64,000 bases of DNA. It comes from Planctomycetaceae bacterium (GTDB taxonomy: Bacteria; Planctomycetota; Planctomycetia; Planctomycetales; Planctomycetaceae). Position numbers and translations under genes: made by a program. The stretch is from positions 62,001 to 126,000 of the forward strand of contig JAHBXV010000007.1 of the NCBI GenBank assembly GCA_019636285.1, given 5' to 3'. Of the stretch, positions 26,501 to 34,409 are shown piece by piece. Under the pieces are notes generated by a model, which ran no database searches, was not told where the DNA came from, and worked only from the letters and a program-made list of their open reading frames with translations. Each line of letters opens with the position of its first letter. The stretch's first letter is position 1.

Positions 26501-28087
26501 AATCATCCCAGCGTCATGAAGGTCGCCGACGGATCGACGCCCCCTTCCGACTGGGACAACACGCCCTCCGCGTGGATCGCTCCCGCCAATGGCCTGGCGC
26601 CGAACGTGGAAATGGAACTTCCCGCTCATAGCTCGCGCTATTCGCCATCGGGGACGCCCATGGTGGATGCCACGAACGCGCCGACCATGCACGACTTTGG
26701 CTCCGGTTCGGTCGGTTCAACGCCCAGCATCCGGTTCCGCCTCCAGCGGCTCGTCTATCCAGACCTGCCGGAAGACGCGACGCACAACCCCTGGGTGACC
26801 GTCGATTCGCAACGGCCCGAACTGCACGTCAAGAGCTTTAATAACAGCAACATCGACACGGCGCTCACCGAGATCAAGAGCACCGAACGCGATCAGCCGT
26901 TTGCCAATCTCGACGAAGAATTCAACAATCCAGGCGCCACTCGCGTGCAGAACACGCTGGCCGCCGACAACTACGGCAGCCCGGCGGCGTTCGACCGCTT
27001 TCAGGCAGTGCTCGATCGCGACTATGCCTCGATCGTGGAACTGTTCCAGTTGGGAATTGGCGGCGGCGACTCTGCCGCGAAGGGCCTGACGGCCGAGCAT
27101 TACTTCCTGAACACGAACCGCACGAACATCGATGCGGTCAACATCGTGCTCCCCAACCGGTGGCACCGGCTGCTGGAATTCCTCGAAGTCCCGACACGGA
27201 CTCACCGTGGCATTCCCGGCTTCGCCAACGCGCTCGATTACCCGCGCGTTCCGGGAAAGATCAACATCAACACGATCCGCCATCCGGAAGTGCTCGCCGC
27301 GCTCATCGACGACCCGACCGTCATGCGGCTCATGTTCATGGATGACTACAACCAGAACGGTTCGCTCGATGGCATGGGGGGAGCGGCGACGGCCCCGAAC
27401 CTGCCTGATCCGCCGATTAACGAGGATCTCGATGGCGACGGCAACATCGATATCCATTCGGTGCCGCCGCTCTTGAGAACCGACACGTTCTACAACATGG
27501 ATGGAACGAACGGTTCTGGCATTCAGAACTGGTGGTACAGCTTCCTGGAAGCACGCGACGGCCGCCGCGTGGCCGGACTGAACCAGACCCCGCAACCCGA
27601 TTCAACGACCGGTTGGTTCCTGCCCGGAACCGTCAATTCGACGCCGTTCCGAAGCTGGACCCGGGCCGAGCAATGGGCGGCAGCACAGAATTCCGTGGAA
27701 CCGACACTGTTGCGCTCGTGGCCGACCGACAATGGCGTGACGAAGGATACGCACCGCCACTTCTTCGAACTGGGTACGGCGGCGGACCATGCGAACCGTT
27801 CCGTCGATCCCACCGTGCGTAACCGCATTCTCGCGAAGATCGCGAATAACGTCACGACCCGCAGTAACGTCTTCGTGATCTACCTGTCGCTGAAGTATTT
27901 CAAGGCCGTGGAGAACAACGGGGCGATCCAGATTGGCGAGCCGCTGGATACCTCGGTGCCGGTCAGCACGCCGGACCATCGAGGCTTTTTCGTGATCGAC
28001 AGAACGCGGGCCGAGGATGCCTGGGATCCGGCGACGCAGCGGTTCGACTTCCGCAGCGTCATCCAGTTCCGGCAGGTATTGCAGTAG
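23540..28087 (+). CDS. Giant GspK/PilX-like tip pseudopilin
   Basis: The product has 1515 residues, against roughly 300-330 for known GspK. The N-terminus RRG/SALLIVMVLMAMLSLLGVLFYL has the prepilin cleavage Gly19/Ser20 but no Glu at +5, a distinctive feature of GspK tip subunits. The rest is a very large extracytoplasmic region with no further membrane segment. Calcium-type loops are seen at DVDNDGDGTREG (about 272-283), NADADGDGRPEF (about 642-653), DDYNQNGSLDG (about 1268-1278) and NEDLDGDGNIDI (about 1294-1305). A stretch near 1240-1260 (RVPGKININTIRHPEVLAAL) resembles the short helix-hairpin-type INxNTA segment found in GspK. It is the last gene of the tightly packed operon. The size implies an extra function at the pilus tip, such as adhesion or substrate binding, but that is inference. 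Confidence 0.8.
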   Translation: MPTRMPHQREFAPTHDRRGSALLIVMVLMAMLSLLGVLFYLFATQERLSAEYYSNAAKVEKYDFTIDQQMDLALEQIIVGPKQGQYKNSALYGGRHSVIPNMLGSDLHPFNGEGVDPSNPGTYADFNDSPAANGGQERDLSNYPQPDVDYTYPDINNVFLFYDGPDRDGRRVIIPSFHRPQYVDLSLAPDWYRDANVAQRVMRPNEGHVYVPPAGRRLNTSVSRFLTSASGGVGPFPFEPLDDPDGDNTRKGEQGVWSNSQNVSTGEWIYEYDVDNDGDGTREGVWLDVDFPALEDESGQLYVPLISATIKDADALLNLNVHGNLARVWDGSVPMDAEFAYTAGAGQDRYVSRSNLGLTPAEVNPLWALNRQPGIEGAYTAEDFFSNTPPNLQFESANREWLFMLMGRFNQTTTDLIPGRFGEVEKMYQNVLNSTSRTAAFFNPWPGPGQTDVDDNSDAQQVSGGFYGQGFIPFGRPMDYAGLGSFTTFGKYARVGPTAPTNLARWPQFNGYSTLASVQPVWSTYTNGMTASVSETLSNDMMETIFDLRSASPSDDLFGPDEMRLLHLSNSDFNRATGGNSRLSRLAPFNFDTSVSTFPTTGGLYEGFRSAQRHRGKFTTLSWDRKQFNPPPYDASRAWEYNADADGDGRPEFPTAYNGLVYSSGNGGSANPVDPFRPLLRKLIEVEPGNREETRLQFRLSLNELLTNVNGDPLPNFNPGQIPPELVVATRPLTNHNTAAVDGSAMGGPYAYPANGAFSTAKAQEWWARRDRQLMARDIYVLLYTMCWGEEETGGLPKNPTQNGGGATQVDSSDGSEDRVLMRRMAQFAVNIVDSLDRDNIFTKFEYDVNLSNGWNLDDDPYTNSSESDRDVVWGVERLDLTISETLLVRAAALTNDENRTQWTDDEGDFYFSYVELRNPGPRNVDLDTEGWRIQVATTLQETGGMSDPVGDAITREFQLLDQTINAGDLYTIASVGIPPSGTPIGGNHPSVMKVADGSTPPSDWDNTPSAWIAPANGLAPNVEMELPAHSSRYSPSGTPMVDATNAPTMHDFGSGSVGSTPSIRFRLQRLVYPDLPEDATHNPWVTVDSQRPELHVKSFNNSNIDTALTEIKSTERDQPFANLDEEFNNPGATRVQNTLAADNYGSPAAFDRFQAVLDRDYASIVELFQLGIGGGDSAAKGLTAEHYFLNTNRTNIDAVNIVLPNRWHRLLEFLEVPTRTHRGIPGFANALDYPRVPGKININTIRHPEVLAALIDDPTVMRLMFMDDYNQNGSLDGMGGAATAPNLPDPPINEDLDGDGNIDIHSVPPLLRTDTFYNMDGTNGSGIQNWWYSFLEARDGRRVAGLNQTPQPDSTTGWFLPGTVNSTPFRSWTRAEQWAAAQNSVEPTLLRSWPTDNGVTKDTHRHFFELGTAADHANRSVDPTVRNRILAKIANNVTTRSNVFVIYLSLKYFKAVENNGAIQIGEPLDTSVPVSTPDHRGFFVIDRTRAEDAWDPATQRFDFRSVIQFRQVLQ

Positions 28088-28452
28088 GGAAGTGGTTGGT
28101 GGAAAGCCGAGAGCCGGCGGAGGCGATGGGGAGAGTGGGTGAGGGGGCGAGAGGGAGCAGAAGGCCGAAAGCGGTTAATGGCTGATTCCTGATCCTCCGC
28201 TGACCCCTGATCCCTCCCCGCTGGCGGCTGGAAGCTGGCGGCTGGCCGCCACCAGCGGCACAAAAGTTGTACAGGGAGAGAGTCGACGGGCCGACGACTT
28301 GCGGAAAACCTTGCAAAAACAGGGGTTTCGCAGTTTTCTCTCCCGCGGACGCGGCAAAACGCGACGGGCGGTTTGACGCAATTGGTGCGGAATTCGGCGA
28401 TCGCACGGAAAAAGCCGTCACGCCGGGTGTCGACAGTGGGGTCGCCTGCCGG

Positions 28453-28476
28453 AACTCGGGTTTTCACGAGTTTTTT
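28453..28476 (+). terminator. Weak intrinsic terminator candidate
   Basis: AACTCG, an eight-base loop and CGAGTT are followed by T residues. The stem has only six pairs, so efficiency would be modest. Its position between the long pilus operon and the separate DUF1559 gene is suitable. Confidence 0.35.
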
Positions 28477-28493
28477 GCAGACAGACCCGTGAG

Positions 28494-28505
28494 ATTTGGC
28501 ATAAT
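28494..28505 (+). promoter_or_regulatory. Candidate extended -10 promoter for the DUF1559 gene
   Basis: TTTGGCATAATG contains TG plus one base followed by CATAAT, an extended -10 form. A TTGCAG about 19 bases upstream would be a poor -35. It would give a leader of about 170 bases. No experimental support exists in the sequence itself. Confidence 0.35.
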
Positions 28506-28682
28506 GCAGGGCGCGCGGCAGGGGACAACGGTGCGTGGCCAGTCCCGACGAATCAGTCCGCAGCCAGATGATGGCGAATTTCGACGCGATTTCCCGTTTA
28601 GAAAGCAGCCGTCAACAACCCTTTTCAATTCGTTCCTGGACTTTCGTCGCTCGTCCCCTCTGAACACTGGAGAACCATCGTC

Positions 28683-29849
28683 ATGAACGCTCGTCTGAAA
28701 AAACCGGTTAGCCAACAGCCGCGACGCGGCTTTACCCTGATCGAACTGCTGGTGGTGATCTCGATCATCGCCGTGCTGATCTCGCTGATCGCCCCCGCCG
28801 TGCAAAGCGCCCGCGCGGCGGCTCGCAAGCTGCAATGTCTGAACAACATGAAGCAGGTCGCGCTGGCCGTCACCAACGTGGCGAGCGGCTCGGGCGACAA
28901 GCTTCCTCGCCTCCTCGATACGATGACCGCCCCCGGCTATTCCAACGACACGATTACGCCGCCTTCTACTGGCAACGTGACGCTTGTCGTTGGCTGGCCG
29001 ATACAACTGCTGCCGGCGTTGGACTCGGCTGCTCTCTTCCGAAGTATTCGCGAATCTGTTGTTGATGTTGGTAGCGGACTTGGTCGGATTAAGTCGCAGG
29101 ATCAGGTCGCACTGAGAGTCTTCACTTGTCCTGATGACCGCAACAACAACGGCCAGAAAATGGGACTTTCGTACGTTGCCAATATGGGCTACGTGTCGAG
29201 CGCAGCTTGGGGAACAAACAACCAGCATCAGTTCTATGGTGTGAACTATGACGGCAGCACGACCTTTGTGACTCCGGCTGATGGTCGCATTGCCCGAGCG
29301 ACCGGCGTCTTCTGGCAACTGCCTGCGCTCACGACCTCGACAGCGGATGATTCGGATAACGCGCGAGTCAGCATTGATGATGTGAACCAGGGCGATGGGA
29401 CGACGAACACGATTATGTTGGTCGAGAACGTCACTGGCGGACTTGCCGTGCCAGCGCCTTCAACCCAAAACCTGGGTCAGAACGGCTGGGGTGCGTCGGA
29501 GATCAATCGTCTGGGCTTCGGCATTTCGGTTGATCCGGCAAATCCGATGGGTCTTGGGGACATTTCCGCCAATCCGCGATATGCACTGAGCAACGGTTCG
29601 CTGCCCGCTTCCTTTGGTTCGCTGGGCGATTCGTTGGCTCGAACCTCGTGGATCAACAGCCAGGTTCAGAGCACGAACGCCTTCCGTCCGCGTCCGTCCG
29701 GCAACCACGCCGGCGCGATCAACGTGGCCATGATGGACGGCCGCTGCATCACGCTGAGCGAAAACATGGATCAGTGGCTCTATGCCCGCCTCGTGACGCC
29801 CGACGCCTCGCGCTGGGGCCAGGCGGTCGTCAGCGAAGAAGATTTCTAA
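28683..29849 (+). CDS. DUF1559 pseudopilin-like protein
   Basis: The product has 388 residues. The prepilin-type N-terminus [22 protein letters not shown] is cleaved at Gly16/Phe17 with Glu at +5. It is followed by [22 protein letters not shown], the classic start of DUF1559 proteins, which form large paralogous families in planctomycetes. The C-terminal segment [22 protein letters not shown] matches the family's ending, where an HxGGxNVxFxDG motif is usual. It has a candidate promoter of its own and a strong terminator 70 bases after its stop, so it is probably transcribed apart from the upstream operon and may be the major subunit. The function of the family is not established. The start has GGAGAACC upstream. 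Confidence 0.92.
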   Translation: MNARLKKPVSQQPRRGFTLIELLVVISIIAVLISLIAPAVQSARAAARKLQCLNNMKQVALAVTNVASGSGDKLPRLLDTMTAPGYSNDTITPPSTGNVTLVVGWPIQLLPALDSAALFRSIRESVVDVGSGLGRIKSQDQVALRVFTCPDDRNNNGQKMGLSYVANMGYVSSAAWGTNNQHQFYGVNYDGSTTFVTPADGRIARATGVFWQLPALTTSTADDSDNARVSIDDVNQGDGTTNTIMLVENVTGGLAVPAPSTQNLGQNGWGASEINRLGFGISVDPANPMGLGDISANPRYALSNGSLPASFGSLGDSLARTSWINSQVQSTNAFRPRPSGNHAGAINVAMMDGRCITLSENMDQWLYARLVTPDASRWGQAVVSEEDF

Positions 29850-29918
29850 GCCGAGCGGAAAGACAGGCCAGGCGGAAAAGCTGAAAGCAATCTGCTGAGA
29901 GCCAGACCAAAGCCAACG

Positions 29919-29964
29919 AAAACGCCCCGGAGAGAGATTCCTCTTTCCGGGGCGTTTCGTTTTT
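29919..29964 (+). terminator. Strong intrinsic terminator after the DUF1559 gene
   Basis: AAACGCCCCGGAGAGAG, a short loop and TCTTTCCGGGGCGTTT form a long stem followed by a T-rich tail (CGTTTTT). It lies 70 bases after the stop codon and closes the pilus region. Confidence 0.92.
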
Positions 29965-30036
29965 GAGGGATGGGCTTCGAGAGAGTGCGTCCGCAGAACT
30001 CGCGTTCCGGATTATTGTATCCATGGGAAGACAGGG

Positions 30037-30136
30037 GCTCTCACGAAGCCACCAAGGTACGGAGAATGCAGGGGGAAAATCTCATCTCGAAGCTTATTCT
30101 TGTCTTTCTCCGTGCCTTGGCGCCTTGGTGAGAGAC
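30037..30136. repeat. Imperfect inverted repeat, CTCTCAC/CCTTGG element
   Basis: Arm one at 30037-30066 runs from GCTCTCACGAAGCCACCAAGG to GGAGAA. Arm two at 30106-30136 is its near reverse complement, from TTCTCCGTGCCTTGG to GGTGAGAGAC. A centre of about 40 bases lies between them. The arrangement resembles a small non-coding mobile or MITE-like element, with no transposase inside. Confidence 0.7.
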
Positions 30137-30216
30137 AAAAGGATTTGCTTCCTTCTTCCTGAGGCGGCCCAAGGCTGTCGCCTCGAGCCGCTCGCGGACA
30201 ATGCGCGTTCGTCCGT

Positions 30217-31065
30217 TCACCGGATGGACTCGATCAGCGCCTTGACGACTTCGGCGTTGTACTGATCTTCGAGAAGGTGCAGTTCGAGGGTCACGCTTCC
30301 CGACTTGCCGGGAAATTCGCCATGGACCCAGTAGAGTTTGGGGCCAGCGGGGGTTTCCGGGGCTGGGGTTTTCGTCGTGTTATCCACGAGGGTTTCGGGC
30401 GATTCCGCTTCCGTCGCTACGGGCTCCGCCCCTGTCACGTCGGATGCTTCGCCCGGTGTTTTGCTCTCCATCGCTTCCGCTTCGCCGCGTTCTTCAAATG
30501 TCCGGCGGCGGCCATGCACGATGAAGAATGTGCAGTTCCTTCCGCCAATCGTTCGCGGCAATTTTTCGACCGTATAGTCGGCGAACTCTTCGTCGAGGTT
30601 CTCGAGGAAGAAGTTCTCTTCCATCGCCGCGTCTTCGTTCACCACGGCGGGGGGATCGTCGGGGTCGGTCGCAATGCTGGTCAGCATTAGCGTGCCCGGT
30701 TGCTCGGCATCGGGTCCGTCGGCGTCCGCGTTGTTGGCATCAAGGGACAGGGGCGGGCAGTTCTTGTCCGGACACCATTTGAAGAAGACGTTTCGTATGC
30801 CGAAGACCGACGACGCCATCTGCGGCGCGAACTCCGGAGGGACCGTGATGTCGGCCATCTCGCCAACAATCTTGCGAATACCTGGTTCATCCGTGACGGC
30901 CATCTCCCCAAGGGTCTTCTTGAAGAAATAATAGCCGGCAACACCGATCCCCAGGCAGGACACGAAGGCAACGCCCCCCAGAATTCCGAGCACGATCAGG
31001 ATTGTTTTCGCCGTGCTGCCCCGCCGGCGCGGCATCGGGGACGCTTTGTCCAGCAATCGACGCAT
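30217..31065 (-). CDS. Membrane-anchored protein of unknown function
   Basis: The product has 282 residues and no recognised family. A positively charged start (MRRLLDKASPMPRRRG) leads into one transmembrane helix at about 22-46 (ILIVLGILGGVAFVSCLGIGVAG), leaving a large periplasmic or extracytoplasmic domain. The middle is acidic. A Pro/Thr/Glu-rich low-complexity stretch (about 205-245, PVATEAESPETLV) precedes a C-terminal strand-rich end (GSVTLELHLLEDQYN). It lies 32 bases after the DUF5658 gene on the same strand and may be the third gene of that operon. Confidence 0.65.
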   Translation of the reverse strand: MRRLLDKASPMPRRRGSTAKTILIVLGILGGVAFVSCLGIGVAGYYFFKKTLGEMAVTDEPGIRKIVGEMADITVPPEFAPQMASSVFGIRNVFFKWCPDKNCPPLSLDANNADADGPDAEQPGTLMLTSIATDPDDPPAVVNEDAAMEENFFLENLDEEFADYTVEKLPRTIGGRNCTFFIVHGRRRTFEERGEAEAMESKTPGEASDVTGAEPVATEAESPETLVDNTTKTPAPETPAGPKLYWVHGEFPGKSGSVTLELHLLEDQYNAEVVKALIESIR

Positions 31066-31097
31066 GTTTTTCCTCTGAAAGGGGGAGGGATCGAACG

Positions 31098-31484
31098 TTA
31101 GATGACAGGAATCGCGAGATCGCCGTGGCGAATCAGCAAGACAAGGCTATAGATGACCACGCAGCCGACAATCAATGTCCCCAGCGTGAGGATCAATCGT
31201 GCGCGATCGGGGCGGCGCTGATTCACGATCTGCACGATGATGCAGACAAAGGCGACGACACCGAGCTTGAAATAGACCATTCCTTTCGGGCCCCAGGCGT
31301 GCAGAAAGAAGTTCGCGACCGGATTTGATTCGTAGAAATGGTCTCCGATCGTAAGCAGCCGCCACGTCATCACGATGTCGAGCACGTTGACGAGGATAAA
31401 GGCACGAGTCTCGGCGATGTGCTCGACACGAAACAGGACGCCGCGGATGTCTTCCCAGAGCGTGGGCGGCTTGCGGCCTTTCAT
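31098..31484 (-). CDS. DUF5658 membrane protein
   Basis: The product has 128 residues. The pattern AFILVNVLDIVMTWRLLTIGDHFYESNPVANFFL matches DUF5658, with its conserved Asn-x-x-Asp near the first helix and ExNP shortly after. Three or four hydrophobic helices fill the chain (about 27-47, 68-86, 95-118). The ATG at 31484 overlaps the stop of the GTPase gene by four bases (ATGA), so translation is probably coupled. The molecular function of the family is unknown. Confidence 0.82.
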   Translation of the reverse strand: MKGRKPPTLWEDIRGVLFRVEHIAETRAFILVNVLDIVMTWRLLTIGDHFYESNPVANFFLHAWGPKGMVYFKLGVVAFVCIIVQIVNQRRPDRARLILTLGTLIVGCVVIYSLVLLIRHGDLAIPVI

Positions 31485-33337
31485 GGTCGTACCCCCGGCG
31501 TGGACGCGGTCAGGTCGCGTGGCGCGGCATCGTGCGTGGCGGGCGAACGCTTGAGGGCTGCCAGGCGGCCGCCCTCGGAACCCGCGGAGTCGCGCGAAAG
31601 TCGCGCTCGCGCGGCCAGTTGCTCCAGGGCAGCCAGTTGGCGGGTGAATTCCTGGCAGGCTTCGCGAATGTCGGGGAACAGCCCGCTTGTGAAGCGAGCC
31701 GCCGCGAGATCGGCAGACAGCTTTTGGATGCGGGCCTTCAGGCCGCGTCCCAGTCGCCGGAGGTAGAGCATCAGCCAGACGGCACACCAGGCCACGAGAA
31801 AGATGATCGCGGGCAGGTAAAAATCGGTCGACAATAGCGGGGCCGGGGGGACAGCCCAGAACGAATCGTAGAAGAAGTTCCGTCCCATCCGGTACAAGAG
31901 AAAGGCCGGAAGCAGGCAGAAGCCGGTCTCGTAGACCAGCCGCGGCCACCACCAGGTATGCTGCCGGGCCAGGTCCTGAATCAGGCCGTCGATTCGGCTG
32001 CCGACGTCGTCCAGAAAATCGCCTTCCAGTCGACCGGCTGTGTTCGTCGTGTCAGTCATCCGCGCGGCAGACGCATCGAGTCCCGCCTCGCGCGTGTAGC
32101 CATCGATGACGAGCTTCGCTTTGCGGAGATTTTCTTCGGTCGGCGACAACCCGGTCGGTCGTCGAGTTCGCGCTTCGGCCTCTTCATCCTGCCGCTGGGT
32201 GAGCCACCACCGCGAACCCTGCAAGGCTCCCCAGATCGCCAGTTGGGCTGTCGAGCGCGCCCGCATCAGCCCCAGCGAGCCCAGCCAGATGGCCTGCTGG
32301 TGATACAGTCGCAGCAGCAGCGAAAACGGACTGGCTCCCCAAACTTCGACAACTCGCCCCAACAGCCGGCGCTCCCACGCGGCGCGACTTTCCAATAGCT
32401 CCGTCTGTAGCCGCTGGCTCATTTCATCCCGAATGGCGACCTCTTCCGTCCTTAACGCGACGTCAATCTGTTCGATCCGTGGGGACCAGTCGGTGAGTTC
32501 CGAAAGGCTGCGATCCACGGCCAGACAGAACAGCCCCAGCAGGTTGGCCCTGCGAATCCGGATTCGACGCGTTGCCGACAGTTCGTGGAGCAGCAGATCC
32601 ATCAGGCGACCGAATTCGCCATCCGGGTTCTGCCCACGCTGCCGCTGCGCGAGAGCCGCGTGAGAATCGACGAGGAACATCTCGGAAATGTCGTAGTCGC
32701 CGGCCAGTTGCCGCCGCCAGTCGTCGCGAATGTCGTCATCGCGATCGGCGTGCGTCTGCACAAAGACCATCCGGCATCCCGCGGCCGCCTGCCTTAGTTC
32801 ATCACTGACTTTCGCGGAGCGGTATTTTTCCTGCGTGCTGATGCACAACAGCACGTCGCACCAGGGGAGCAGGGCATGCAGACGTTCGAGATTGCTGCCA
32901 GCCGTTTCGTCCTCCGTCGTATCCGGGTCCGGGCAGTCGATGAGCACGAGATCCCGCAGCAGCGGCAGGTCGCGGCGAATCACCCGTACCGCATCGGTCG
33001 GCAGACCGTATGTTTCCAGCACGGTTTCCGGGTGAGCGATCAGAACCGGCTGCGTCGTGGTGGGACGCTGGCGCCCGGCGGTGGTCACCACCTCGCCGAG
33101 CAGGGCATTCACCAGGCTGCTCTTGCCGCTGCCGGTGCCCCCAAAGGTGGCGACGACCAGCGGCGACTCCAGCCGAGACCGCAACGGTTCCAGCCGATCG
33201 ACCAGCAGCCCCAGAAATCGCTGCTGCTGACGAATCGGCTGCCAGTGCGAGTCGGCAGACGTCCACGTCCTCAGATCCTCGAGGAGCTGGTCGATCCGCG
33301 ACAGCAATTCCAATTGAGCGAGCTCAGGACTGACCAA
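31481..33337 (-). CDS. Dynamin-like membrane GTPase
   Basis: The product has 618 residues. The Walker A/G1 motif is GGTGSGKSSLVNAL at about 66-79, the G3-like motif LVLIDCPDPDT lies near 140-150, and a QTHAD segment near 197-201 can serve as G4. The middle is helical (about 290-490). Two hydrophobic segments near the C-terminus (FCLLPAFLLYRMG and AIIFLVAWCAVWLMLYL, roughly 505-560) would hold it in the membrane. This layout, a GTPase head, helical region and paired membrane segments, fits bacterial dynamin-like or YcjX/Era-related membrane-remodelling GTPases. The TTG at 33337 was chosen because AAAGGA lies eight bases upstream. The longer frame to 33478 would run through a dispersed repeat. 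It heads an operon with the DUF5658 gene. Confidence 0.78.
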   Translation of the reverse strand: MVSPELAQLELLSRIDQLLEDLRTWTSADSHWQPIRQQQRFLGLLVDRLEPLRSRLESPLVVATFGGTGSGKSSLVNALLGEVVTTAGRQRPTTTQPVLIAHPETVLETYGLPTDAVRVIRRDLPLLRDLVLIDCPDPDTTEDETAGSNLERLHALLPWCDVLLCISTQEKYRSAKVSDELRQAAAGCRMVFVQTHADRDDDIRDDWRRQLAGDYDISEMFLVDSHAALAQRQRGQNPDGEFGRLMDLLLHELSATRRIRIRRANLLGLFCLAVDRSLSELTDWSPRIEQIDVALRTEEVAIRDEMSQRLQTELLESRAAWERRLLGRVVEVWGASPFSLLLRLYHQQAIWLGSLGLMRARSTAQLAIWGALQGSRWWLTQRQDEEAEARTRRPTGLSPTEENLRKAKLVIDGYTREAGLDASAARMTDTTNTAGRLEGDFLDDVGSRIDGLIQDLARQHTWWWPRLVYETGFCLLPAFLLYRMGRNFFYDSFWAVPPAPLLSTDFYLPAIIFLVAWCAVWLMLYLRRLGRGLKARIQKLSADLAAARFTSGLFPDIREACQEFTRQLAALEQLAARARLSRDSAGSEGGRLAALKRSPATHDAAPRDLTASTPGVRP

Positions 33338-33434
33338 GCCTGGGTTCCTTTCGGCTGGTTTTCGGACCTCCCGAGTATTGACGTGCCACGAAAAGAGAAC
33401 AAGCCGGGGCCGCCTTCCATACTGAATTCGCCCC

Positions 33435-33460
33435 TTAGCCGCGACCCACCGGGGAGCGCT
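33435..33460. repeat. 26-base dispersed repeat, copy 1
   Basis: The sequence starts TTAGCCGCGACCCA and, after one variable base, ends CGGGGAGCGCT. It forms an imperfect hairpin (AGCCGC against GCGCT, with CCC against GGG). It lies in the divergent gap between the GTPase gene and the 33550 gene. Other copies are at 36915 and 43305. Confidence 0.85.
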
Positions 33461-33549
33461 ACCCCAAATACGCCCCAATTGCCTGTCGCCGGATGCCCTC
33501 TCGCGGTAGAACGTTAGTGACCATTCGTTCGAGGGAAATCCGGAGCGTC

Positions 33550-34272
33550 ATGATGCCGACCACGCGGGCATTTTTGCTGATGATCCTCCTGGTGCTGACC
33601 GGGGGCGAGGTTTCCGTCACTCACTCGGCGGACGAACTGACGCCAGGCAAGTGGAAGGTTCTGCATCTGCGCTCCCGTCGGATTGTCCCCAACGTGCAGC
33701 CACTGCGCGAGCGGAGCGGCCTGTCCAATGTCGCGGTACTCGACCTGAAGGGACCGCATCCCGGCCATCCCTTTCTATTTGGCAACTTCGCGATCAACGG
33801 AAAGATGGGGATCGCCGAGGGAAACATCCAACGGGTTGAAGGGAAGAACGCGGCGGTCTCGCTGGGCGAGCACGACGAATTCGATCTGGAAGGGGTCATC
33901 GACGGCGGCGGGACCGGCGGCCTGTTCCTGATGTTCGGCTGGAAAGACGGCCGCGGCAACCTCGTTTACAACGTCACCATGCAGCGCAGCGGCAGCCCGT
34001 GGCATCAGTGCGAATTTCGCCGCGGCATGGTCGTCCCGGAAAGCGACACAGAGATCAATCGCTACGAGTGGGAAGGCCCCAAGCCCGTGGTGATCCGCGT
34101 GGCGGACGGCCGCCTCACTCTCCGGATCGATACCACAACGATCGCGACCGAGCGCGAGCTGGAAAACTATTCGCCGGGTGAAATCATGCTGGGTTCTTAC
34201 GACACCAAGCTCGATCCCCGCCCTCTCCAAATTCACTCGCTACGAATCCGCCCGCTGATGCGTGCCCCTTGA
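33550..34272 (+). CDS. Secreted DUF1080-like beta-sandwich protein
   Basis: The product has 240 residues. The ATG at 33550 (or 33553) has GGAG just upstream. The first 25 residues are a signal peptide (AFLLMILLVLTGGEVSVTHSA). The mature part is strand-rich with segments FNINGK-like (FAINGKMGIAEGNIQ), GGTGGLFLMFGWKDGRGN and VIRVADGRLTLRIDTTTI. Such a pattern recalls the concanavalin-type DUF1080 (3-keto-disaccharide hydrolase-like) domain common in planctomycete secretomes, but sequence agreement by eye is moderate. A periplasmic or exported carbohydrate-binding role is possible. It is divergently placed from the GTPase gene. Confidence 0.6.
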   Translation: MMPTTRAFLLMILLVLTGGEVSVTHSADELTPGKWKVLHLRSRRIVPNVQPLRERSGLSNVAVLDLKGPHPGHPFLFGNFAINGKMGIAEGNIQRVEGKNAAVSLGEHDEFDLEGVIDGGGTGGLFLMFGWKDGRGNLVYNVTMQRSGSPWHQCEFRRGMVVPESDTEINRYEWEGPKPVVIRVADGRLTLRIDTTTIATERELENYSPGEIMLGSYDTKLDPRPLQIHSLRIRPLMRAP

Positions 34273-34409
34273 ACCGCCGGATGATCTCCCGAACCCGCCT
34301 GGACGACACATTTCCCCGAAGCTAACGGGCATCAAAGCGACGCCCGTCCCACCCAAATCCTCCCCGAATCGTTCGCGCGATTCTCATTTTGGAACCCGGA
34401 AAGATCGAT

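Larger units (their letters stand above)
28088..28682. other. Intergenic leader region before the DUF1559 gene
   Basis: About 595 bases lie between the giant pseudopilin and the DUF1559 pseudopilin genes. The first 180 are purine-rich and low in complexity (runs such as GCTGGCGGCTGG, also seen near 40833). A weak terminator candidate and an extended -10 promoter candidate occur near 28453-28505. No coding frame was recognised. Confidence 0.5.

Noticed and set aside
28150-28262. Tandem repeat array before the DUF1559 gene
   Set aside because: The GCTGGCGGCTGG-like runs are short, irregular and low in complexity, so no defined repeat unit could be set.
33338-33478. Longer start for the dynamin-like GTPase
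   Set aside because: The extension would be translated through a dispersed intergenic repeat and has no ribosome site, while TTG at 33337 has one.
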